Source: Notolepis coatsorum
Taxonomy: Eukaryota; Chordata; Actinopteri; Aulopiformes; Paralepididae
DNA: 64,000 nt
NCBI GenBank assembly: GCA_963971535.1
Contig: OZ020593.1
Location: 15,736,148 to 15,800,147, forward strand
Direction: 5' to 3'
Shown here: piece by piece, positions 55,621-64,000 of the stretch
How the letters are laid out: each line of letters opens with the position of its first letter
Numbering within the stretch: the stretch's first letter is position 1
Position numbers and translations under genes: made by a program
Notes under the pieces: model-generated
Told to the model about the DNA's origin: nothing
The model's input: only the letters and a program-made list of their open reading frames with translations
Database searches by the model: none

Positions 55621-56459
55621 TAGGGCTGGGCGATAAAACGATAACGATAACTATCGCGATAAATTATTTCCTCGAAATAAACATGAAACGTGGTCGCAAA
55701 GTTTCGATATATCGATTTTCCAAGCTTGGCTCCGTTCAGCCTCGGCTCATCACACTCACTAACAACAACCAACCTTACGTGATGACGTGCTACGCACAAC
55801 AGCTAACAACCAATCAGTGAAGGAGATGGCCGAGAGCGACGGAGGCGGGCGACCCGGAAGGAGACCCAGAGCGGTAGGACTCACTCAACAACAAGGCTTG
55901 CTAGGCTAATTAGCTTGCACAGCGTTGTTTTATATATTTACGTGCCGAGTATGTGTGTGTGGTGAATTCTGAGGCCACGTTTATAGTAGTGGGGGTATAC
56001 AGTGGAAGTCGTTTCAATATATTGTGGCGGAAGAGAGTATTTTAGTGTGATATTTAGCACATTGTCATGGAATACACCGCGTAGAAGCAACAGGCTGGCT
56101 AGGTTAACTAGCTTGCACGGCACTGTTTTATATATTTACGTGCCGAGTATGTGTGTGTTTTGAATTCTGAGGCCACAATTATAGTAGTGTGGGAGTGGAC
56201 GTCGTTTCAATATATTGTGGCGGAAGAGAGTATTTTAGTGTCATATTTATTGTCATGAGATACTCCGCTTGTCGGCTAACTGCTAACGTGCGAGGACTGA
56301 TGACGACATCAACTCGACTTGAGACATTCCCAGCAGCATATTAGAAGTTAATTAAACTTGACAGACATTATATCGACGATAATTATCGATATCGAATTAT
56401 ATGAAAATAATTTTATAATTTTATCGCGATAACGTTTTTGGTCATATCGCCCAGCCCTA
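55621..56459. mobile_element. 839-bp hAT element, perfect target duplication
   Basis: The ends are TAGGGCTGGGCGATA and TATCGCCCAGCCCTA. GAGTATCA flanks both sides (55613-55620 and 56460-56467). The interior contains a roughly 200-bp direct duplication (55890-56060 and 56085-56260; shared CAATATATTGTGGCGGAAGA). No transposase. Confidence 0.93.
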
Positions 56460-56951
56460 GAGTATCATACGAACCTAATGTTGCTAACTGCCGGAGCCAT
56501 CGATATTATGACTGGAGATGCGCTTGGGGCGGAAATGAGACCCGCACAGATTTTCAAAACAAGAGTATCGTTATGAACTTGATTGATTACACGCCACACG
56601 GCGGGCAGCCCTCTAAGTGTCAAGCGCCAAAGGTAAAAACTGAGCGCCCCTGGCGGGCGGCGGGCTTTAGTTTCGGTCCCTGGCCGTCGGTGTGTGAATG
56701 AATGTGTGAGTGAACGGGTGAATGTGACACTAGTCACAGAGGACAAAAACAACAGTATCTTTTGGTGACAGACAGTATGTAATTTGTTTGTCCTGTAGTT
56801 CAACATGCCCCTCCCAAGGCCAAGTTAACCCCACCCCAACGACCTCCTTAGAAAGGAAGGAATCCTCACAAAGTTAAATTCTGACGTGCCATTGTAAATG
56901 CAGGGCAGGCCATGATGACTAACTACTAGTCTGAAAGCATGGTTTTAAGTT

Positions 56952-56952
<1 letters not shown>

Positions 56953-56991
<39 letters not shown>

Positions 56992-57032
56992 AGTGTGTGT
57001 GTGTGGACGTGCGTGTGTGTGTGTGTGTGTGT
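56953..57032. repeat. (GT)n microsatellite
   Basis: Two GT runs separated by CAGTG/GGACGTGC. Confidence 0.93.
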
Positions 57033-58511
57033 GGACGACGGACGTGCGTAAGCGTGCATGCATCTCCACAAGCAGTAAATCTCATTCCACAAAGCTAGGA
57101 CTGACAAGGAAAATAGCATTAATAACAAACTTGTGATTAGTCTTGAAGATACAGAGGCGACCACTTGTGTTCACGTCTTGACATCAGTGGAGCACATACG
57201 GCACATTCTGACTGGTCCTTGTAGACGATATGAAGTTGCTCCTGAACAGCCACTAGCCAGCCATGTCATAAATAAAATAAGCCATAAATTCAGGCTAGTT
57301 CAGAGATACCCGACCTTACAAATTGACACGTGACTGACCTTTTCACCTTTTGGTACTGTGGGAATACTGTTGATGTTTGTGCATAAGAAAACATAAAAAA
57401 ATAGTCATGTTTTTTCACCTACTGTAATAGAAAAGATGACTCCAGAAGCTACATTACATGGGCTGGTTTGAATGTGAACTAACTCTGTGAATGTTGTTGG
57501 TTCAACCTTTTCTGACCTAAACAAGCGGCTGTGATCACATCGGACACCTTTTTGAACACGCCTTCTCGTCGACGGACCAATCGGATCCGAGGAGAAATAA
57601 AGACAGCAAAACAAACAATTAAATCCATAATGGAGATGCCTCATTTCGGCCGTTCCTGACGAACCTCGGCGAACCGAGATATGAACAACCAGGCCTGGAG
57701 GAGGGCTGCGAGGAGCAGCGCGGGGGGGCAGATTCCCGGCGAGTAACACGCCGTTAATAACACGCCGGCCTCTCGCGTTTGAGCGCAAGGGGGGAAAAAA
57801 AGGCGTACGGTCAGATCGCAGCTTAGGGTCGCCCGGGGTTAGGGTCATCATCACTAATGACTTTGCCGTGTGATAAATCAGCCAGTAACCAGGTTTACAG
57901 GAGGCCCCCTGACTGGTCCACGAGTGAGCAATTACAGGCCAATCTGGCTGAGAAGAGATAGCTGCCAACACGGCACGGTTGTCTGCGTGACCCGCTCTCT
58001 CTCTCTCTCTAGCCCTATCATCAAGGCACACTCATCCGGTTTTGTGCCAAATCTGTTCGGTCTTGCTCGCTTGTGCATTTTTCTCTTCTTCTGCCTTTTA
58101 ATTCCAGTGTCTGGGAGAGAGCAGCGAAAAACCGCTTACCTGTGATGTGAAAACGGCAAATCCTTTGAAACCGGCACACATGGCTTCTCGTCAGCCGCGG
58201 AGGCGTTTAGTAACGGCGGCAACGCGGTGTTCAGAAGTTCAGAAGGAAATTGCAGTAATCCTCCCTTCAGACTAAATGTGTTCTGGTAGGGAGCGATTTG
58301 AAATGGTTGTAATCTTCTCTTTAAAGCTGGGTGGTGGTAACAAGTCTGTGTGTGTCTGAAAGGCACCGTCTGAGGATTCTTCTGTCGTAATCAAAAGGAA
58401 CCAGGCTTAACGGCGTCATTGGCAACGTGTTTGACAATGTGAGATTGTTTCCGCCAAGGTTTCCATTTGAACCCACCCGCTCTGAAGAGTGTGTCCACTG
58501 TCCAGAATAAC
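57033..58511. other. Non-coding stretch without recognised features
   Basis: Long open frames (for example 57405-58031, minus) have no recognisable domain. The region is moderately CpG-rich near 57550-57850. Confidence 0.4.
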
Positions 58512-58515
58512 TTAA

Positions 58516-58730
58516 AAAGGAACACGCCAACATTTTGGGAAATTAGCTTATATCGTCTTCTCCAGAGAGAGACAAGAAGATGCCGGTTAGCCTAGGCATT
58601 GTCCAACTAACAACACCTTTCCCGAAGGCTAACCGGCACCGTTAGGGGAAACTGGTATCTATCTATCTTGTCTCTCCCTGGAGAAGAGTCAAGACGGTAA
58701 GCAAATGTCTCAAAATGTTGGCATGTTCCT
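58516..58730. mobile_element. TTAA-flanked palindromic MITE
   Basis: TTAA lies on both sides (58512-58515 and 58731-58734). The ends AAAGGAACACGCCAACATTT and AAATGTTGGCATGTTCCT-like are inverted over about 60 bp, as is GTCTTCTCCAGAGAGAGACA further in. This matches the widespread fish TTAA (piggyBac-type) short elements. Confidence 0.88.
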
Positions 58731-58734
58731 TTAA

Positions 58735-59868
58735 GAACAATTCACAGGTGGTGACAGAGGTGTGAATAGGGTTGCAAAATGTCAGGAATATTCAAAAAGG
58801 TGGAAACTTTCCATGGAAATTAACAGGAATGAAATGGAAATATTTGCACAGGCTGTATTTACCAATACCATGTCATATGCAGATAGAAACAAAAACCTTT
58901 TACCACATCATGAAGCAGACTGATGATTACAAACCCTCCTGATAGAACAGAATAGAACAGGCTGTCATCTATGAAAAAGTAAAAACAGCCTTCCATGTTT
59001 CTAAGTCCCACAATAACAACATGGATCGTTCAAACCATATTAAACAAGTTTAACTGCCACCAGTACTGCTGTAGTAAACTCAGTTAAACCTTTGACCCGT
59101 TAAGCTGGTGAGGAAGGCTAGCTCCATATAGTGTGAGTCGAGCCAGTCAAACTAGAGGTGGTGGCCGAGAGGAGGAAGAGGAAAAAGCTGGATGCTATAC
59201 TGGAAAACCCCTCCCATCCCCTCTATGAGGAGCTAGCCAAGATGAGTAGCACAGACAGCCATAGACTTATCCATCCACGACACACCACAAATACCACCTA
59301 GGCCAGTCCTTCGTACCAGTAGCCACTAGGCTCCACAACCGTGAGCATGGACTGCTGCCAATTGGACTCTTAGGACTATCTGACTCTTAACACATTCTGT
59401 GCCACGCCTCTTACGGGCAACGGCTATGCGAGGCCACCCATTAAACTAAGGGAGTCCGTCACCTTGTTTGTAGAGCTATAACTATATTCTATATTATAGC
59501 TATGGATACAATACTATAGTCATTTGACACGAAGTTTCTTCCGGTCAAGATCCAAAAAAGATTTTTTCAATGCTTTGATCGTCACCAACGGAATACATTA
59601 TGGACTAGCGTTACACACATACGCTCAGATATAGCACTTACCTTGACTAGGATGTACCCAGAACGATGGATGGAAGAATGAACTGATCGAAAATGTATCT
59701 AATCGCATCGTGGTCAAGTGAAGAGATTTCATGATGCATTTAATCGTTGCCTGAAGAATCGTAATCGAAGTGGGGTCAAATATTTACACCCCTACTGCTA
59801 TCTGACTGAATCCTGCCACTCACTACTGTTCACTACTACTACTACTGTTATCACCATTATCATTCAAT
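58735..59868. other. Non-coding stretch with LINE coding remnant
   Basis: 59305-59400 (CAGTCCTTCGTACCAGTAGC, CTCCACAACCGTGAGCATGG) resembles 28900-28960 of the family R LINE. The rest is unassigned. Confidence 0.45.
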
Positions 59869-60047
59869 GGTAAATGGATTGCATGTATATAGCAGCTTTT
59901 ATCCAAAGCGCTTTACAACTTATGTCTCACACACACACACACACACTTCATCGGGAGCAGTTACAAGTTAAAAGTGTCTTGCTCAAGGCCGGAATCAAAC
60001 CGGGAACCTTCCGATTACCAGATGACCGCTCTTCCTCCTGAGCCATT
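59869..60047 (-). mobile_element. tRNA-headed SINE, internally deleted
   Basis: AATGGATTGCATGTATATAG, ATCCAAAGCGCTTTACAACT, and a head ending CCGATTACCAGATGACCGCT. Confidence 0.8.
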
Positions 60048-60479
60048 ATTAATTACTTACTACCTATCCTGCCTGTACCCCCAACCCCCCTCCCCCCCCC
60101 CCCCCCCCTCCAAAGGGATTAATAAAGGAACACGTGGCTCGACCCATCGCCTGGGCCCCTTCATGGTAGGCTAGGTAGCTACTGAGTAGCCCTGTGCTTG
60201 CAATGCATGCCCGTCTGTTAACCTGTTGGCTGAGCTACAGCCAGCTCATGAGGCTGTGATGAGAAGCTACAGCATCTCCCACTGCCTACTCACTGTGACA
60301 AACTGTAGATATACGATATCTATATCTGTACATGTCCCTTACCTACTCTTACTAGTTACGCTGCTGGCCAGTATGTCTGACTTACTACCACCATAGTGTC
60401 TTTATATACCTGTATCACTGTACATATTAATACTAAAACCCTGTACAGACATCTGATTAGCACTATTACTCAGTAGTAC

Positions 60480-60560
60480 TAATTTATATATTTTATAGTT
60501 TTATACCCAGTTTAATCATCTTTTCGTACTGTATGATGACAATCTAATTTAAACTAAAAC
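60480..60560 (+). mobile_element. LINE 3'-end fragment
   Basis: TATACCCAGTTTAATCATC and TGATGACAATCTAATTTAAA match the 27081-27345 family. Confidence 0.5.
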
Positions 60561-60905
60561 ACACACTGATATAGAGGCCTAATGCGCACACAAGCACACA
60601 TGTATGCATGCACGTGTATGGACTCACACACTCACACACGCGCGCGCACACAGAGGAAAGTCGAGGAACCAGTAAGAACTCAGGGGATTAACTCCCTTTA
60701 GAAATGTAGGCCAGACTCTTCAGCCACTGCAGGCGAGGGACTCAGCCCCCTGCAGCAGCAGCAGCCTGAGCTGCTGTCACACTACTCCTGTCAGCAGCAC
60801 TAAGCCTCCACCAACACTCGCCAACACAAAGTTCCTTGAAATTGTCTGCCAATAGCAGTTTCATTAGGGTATCTATCTCCTAGCGGTGTGCTTTAACCCT
60901 GGCCT

Positions 60906-61083
60906 TTCACTTACCTTTCACTACAGAAGGTTATCCTTTCGCTACCACACTACTAGAGACGGTTAATGGTAACCCTTTCACTACCACACTACAGACTGTC
61001 AACGTTTCACTACCACACTACAGAAGGTCAACGTTTCACTACCACACTACAGAAGGTCAACGTTTCACTACCACACTACAGAC
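60906..61083. repeat. 29/30-bp minisatellite resembling a piggyBac terminus, part 1
   Basis: Units read GTTTCACTACCACACTACAG with AAGGTCAAC or AACC before. The array is interrupted by the hAT at 61084. Confidence 0.9.
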
Positions 61084-61772
61084 TAGGGCTGGGCGATATA
61101 ACGATAACGATAAATATCGCGATATATTTTAATAATCGATATAGAATATCGAAATAAAAAAAAAAACGAAAAATCGTTTTTTTTTCTTTTCTTTTTTTTA
61201 CCTGCAACAGGGCAGTTTTAAAACCAGAGACAGTGGACAGACTTGTCTTTCTTGCCTGCAACTTAAAGTAATGGCTTTGCTTGTCCAAATGACAATACTG
61301 ACCAAATTCAGATTTCTTTTTCTCTTGTCCATTTATTTTGTTTGCTTTCTAATTTAAAATACATTTTGAAACCGTCTGTACACAGTAGGCTATGTGTGCT
61401 AGCAGAACTAGACTCCAGTCACGAGTCACAGTGCACATGTGCGGTGGTTTGTCCACCAAAAAAGCGCCAAAAGATCGAAAATAAACTAGCAGAGCCAGAA
61501 CTGTTCAACTCCTCTGGAGCCACAGCCAGCAGAGAAGCCGGTTTACTTTAGCTTTTAAACCAGCTGCAGCCTGAGAACTGGAGTGTGAGGGGATGTAACA
61601 CTAAAGATGGCGGCAATGACAAAGAATTGCTGCAAAATAAACATACATCTGTTGTTAAAAAAAAATAAAAAATTATACTTATAACAATTCGATAATTATC
61701 GATATCGAGAAATAAAATAAAATTATCATATCGTTATCGCGATATGATTTTTTTCCATATCGCCCAGCCCTA
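61084..61772. mobile_element. 689-bp hAT element, perfect target duplication
   Basis: The ends are TAGGGCTGGGCGATATAAC and CATATCGCCCAGCCCTA. CTACAGAC flanks both sides (61076-61083 and 61773-61780), taken from the minisatellite unit. Same family as 55621-56459 by its termini, with a different interior. No transposase. Confidence 0.93.
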
Positions 61773-61952
61773 CTACAGACGGTTAACCTTTCACTACCAC
61801 ACTAAAGGTTAACCTTTCACTACCACACTACACTGTTAACCCTTTCACTACCACACTACAAAGTGTTAACCCTTTCACTACCACACTACAAAGTGTTAAC
61901 CCTTTCACTACCACACTACAGAGTGTTAACCCTTTCACTGCCACACTACAGA
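61773..61952. repeat. 30-bp minisatellite resembling a piggyBac terminus, part 2
   Basis: Units are GTTAACCCTTTCACTACCAC plus ACTACAAAGT. The last copy (61930) reads CCCTTTCACTGCCACAC, identical to 17 bp of one terminus of the TTAA MITE at 30191-30269 (allowing its strand). Confidence 0.92.
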
Positions 61953-62139
61953 AGAACCGCGTTCATATAAATCAGAATAAACATCAATGAGGTCAGACAG
62001 GTGATGATGGCTGAGAGTGATTGAGATATGACGTGAACTACTGAGGACTGTGACGTAGTGATTGAGATATGAAGTGAACTACTGAGGACTGTGTGACATA
62101 GTGATTGAGATATGAAGTGAGCTTTTTCAAAACGGTGGG

Positions 62140-62310
62140 AATCAATAGTACTAATTTATATATATTATTTACATATTTTATATCCAGTTTAATAACCTGT
62201 ACATTGTATATTACTATTGCACTTTACTGTTACATTTGCACTCTGGTTGGATGGATGCCAAACTTATTTCCGTTGTGCTGTATAAAGACAATAAATTTGA
62301 ATCTTATCTA
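62140..62310 (+). mobile_element. LINE 3' end, TCTAATT-tail family
   Basis: GCACTCTGGTTGGATGGATG, ATAAAGACAATAAATTTGAA and a tail TCTTATCTAATTG. Confidence 0.65.
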
Positions 62311-62379
62311 ATTGTAGCAGCCCAAAGTCGTTTGAGAATCAAGGCTGGCGATAAGTCATGGATAATCATAGGACATACA

Positions 62380-62482
62380 TTTACATTTACATTTAGTCAT
62401 TTAGCTGACGCTTTTATCCAAAGCGACTTACAAGTTCTGTACAACAAGCCATCAGGAAGGGCACAACTCTATCAGCTGACAT
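62380..62482 (-). mobile_element. LINE tail fragment (same family as 40298)
   Basis: ACATTTACATTTAGTCATTT, AGCTGACGCTTTTATCCAAA and CATCAGGAAGGGCACAACTC match 40303-40400. Confidence 0.75.
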
Positions 62483-62687
62483 ACAGCAGGACAGCCTAAT
62501 ATATATAGTTCAGTGGTCGAGACCCTTGGAGTAAGTCTGTTCCAAAGCAGGGAGAAGGAGGCTGATGACTACATCATGGCTGTTTTGTGGGCTGTTTATC
62601 AGAAAATTATCAGAAAAATAGGCGATTTCTATTACAATTCTCTATAGTGTTGATGATCAAAAGAGGAGAACGATTGATAGGTAAAAA

Positions 62688-62924
62688 TGGTAAATGGTGC
62701 CTTTATATTGCTCTTTTATCCAAAGCGCTTTACAATTTGTTACTCACATTTTACCCATTCACTGACACACCCGACGGCAGACCATGCAAGGTGACAACCT
62801 GCTCATAGGGAGCAATTAGGGGTTAAGTGTCTTGCTCAAGGACACACCGACACGCTACCCGGGAATCGAACTGGGAAACCAGATGCCTGCTCTACCTCTA
62901 CCTCCCGAGCCACTGTCGCACCCC
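62688..62924 (-). mobile_element. tRNA-headed SINE
   Basis: In minus sense it runs from GACAGTGGCTCGGGAGGTAG to ATTGTAAAGCGCTTTGGATA. A small deletion affects the B-box side. Confidence 0.85.
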
Positions 62925-63249
62925 TAGGTCTTGTGACGATGACGATGATGAAGACAAGTATACTAGCGACAGTCCATATAGATGAGACTAAGCGCTGGCA
63001 AGTGGTTCAACATTAATGCTCGTTGCTGGTGTCTAAATATTACAGCATAACTAAGCTCCACAGCTAGTGGGTGACGGACAGAAAGCTGCCGGGTTCCTTA
63101 AAGCCACAGCCAGGAAAGTCTTTAGGTCCAGAGAGTGAAGACGCTGTGCAGGGTGGACTGTAGATGTGTGAGGTAATGAATGAATCCGTGCGGACGACAC
63201 AGCGTCCTGAAAATCAATGTGATTGTTATTGTTTCTCGCCTCTGAAGCG

Positions 63250-63470
63250 CCGCTGTGGAGTGTAGTTAGTGGTCAATATGACACACGGGTGCATTGATTA
63301 TCCATGTAACGAGTCACTGCTTCTGCATTTCAAAATACACAGATTAGAGACATGTTGAGAATACAAGTGCTTGGGACTTGTATTTTAGAAGAGCAGGAGC
63401 ACTATCACACGCTAGGAATAATCAATGCACCTGTGTCATACTGACATGGAGCTGTACTCCACAGTCTTAG
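63250..63470. mobile_element. About 220-bp palindromic MITE
   Basis: Arms of about 60-85 bp (CTGTGGAGTGTAGTTAG and ATGACACACGGGTGCATTGA at the left; inverse at 63408-63468). No target duplication was identified. Confidence 0.65.
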
Positions 63471-63596
63471 AATGTATATACATATTTTAGAATGTATACT
63501 TTTAATTCTTATTTTAGATTTTTGACTAGCTGAATGTCCATTGCGAGTGATCTGTGGTGCCGAATTTCCCTCTGGATCAATAAGGTACTTATTTTT

Positions 63597-64000
63597 TTTT
63601 TATCCACTTTTTCTCCTCCTATTTTTCTTGTATTTTCCTCCCATCCCAATATAGTCGTTATGCCAATTCCCACCCCCTCCCCTTCCTGGTTGTTGTGCGC
63701 ATTTGCCCCCCACTTGCCGGTCTAGGGAGCCCTGAAGTCTATCACATGCTTCCTCCGATACATAGGAGACAGTAAGCAGCCTCTTTTCACCTGGCAGCGA
63801 GGACTCTCATTGGGTGAGTGTAACGTGTGGGAGGGCAGACTAACTCACCCAGATCCCTTCCTCGCTGTGCAGGCGCCCTGACCGACCTGTAGGAGTCGCT
63901 GTTTACAACGACCAGATTACCACCCACCGGCTTCCCTCCCGCTGACACCGCCAATTGTGTCAGTATGACAACGGGCCAAGCCGGAGGCACCGCCGACAGC
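63597..64000 (+). repeat. Dispersed repeat family, copy 2 (cut by the window edge)
   Basis: Same orientation and block order as 1868-2312. It continues past the window. Confidence 0.7.

Noticed and set aside
57405..58031. 208-codon minus-strand frame as a possible jmy N-terminal exon
   Set aside because: No resemblance to JMY N-terminal sequence and no matching splice phase towards 51345.

Overview
The window is vertebrate genomic DNA and almost certainly comes from a ray-finned (teleost) fish. It carries one confidently recognisable multi-exon gene with GT-AG introns. The rest is introns and flanks filled with transposon families typical of fish (hAT, PIF/Harbinger and piggyBac-type short elements, tRNA-headed SINEs, 5'-truncated non-LTR retrotransposons) and very many minisatellites. 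There are no bacterial operons, CRISPR arrays or phage genes.

The gene is jmy (junction-mediating and regulatory protein, an actin nucleation-promoting factor), on the minus strand. Nine coding exons run from 51345 down to the stop codon at 8768. Their lengths and phases fit together exactly: 1860 nt, giving 619 residues plus stop. They encode the end of the N-terminal half, the coiled-coil region, a proline run, three WH2 actin-binding motifs and the central/acidic Arp2/3-binding tail. The 5' exon or exons that encode the N terminus were not found between 51346 and 64000 and probably lie beyond the right edge. At the left edge (about 1-498) is a plus-strand first-exon candidate of an unidentified neighbour.

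Layout: 1-8767 holds the left-edge exon candidate, several inverted-terminus elements, a 727-bp hAT element with perfect target duplications, a 31-bp minisatellite and the jmy 3' flank. 8768-26528 holds eight jmy exons, with minisatellites packed against their splice sites. 26529-51171 is one 24.6-kb intron holding nested transposons: a hAT inside a TA-flanked element, a 3-kb hAT containing a LINE with an open reverse transcriptase frame, Harbinger-like elements, SINEs, and arrays of 34-bp and 31-bp repeats. 51172-51345 is the most upstream exon seen. 51346-64000 is intron or upstream sequence with two hAT elements of one family, a TTAA-flanked short element and more SINEs.

The most unusual signal is that tandem repeats are repeatedly seeded at jmy splice junctions. 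One array carries about ten extra copies of a 3' splice site plus exon start (exon 14004-14090). Another carries three extra copies of a 5' splice site plus exon end (exon 11638-12145). Further partial copies of exon ends with their donors lie beside the exons at 15591, 21970 and 51172. A 2-kb array of 25-bp units fills the branch-point region of the last intron. A second notable signal is a minisatellite at 61-62 kb whose unit matches the terminal repeat of a piggyBac-like element found at 30.2 kb.
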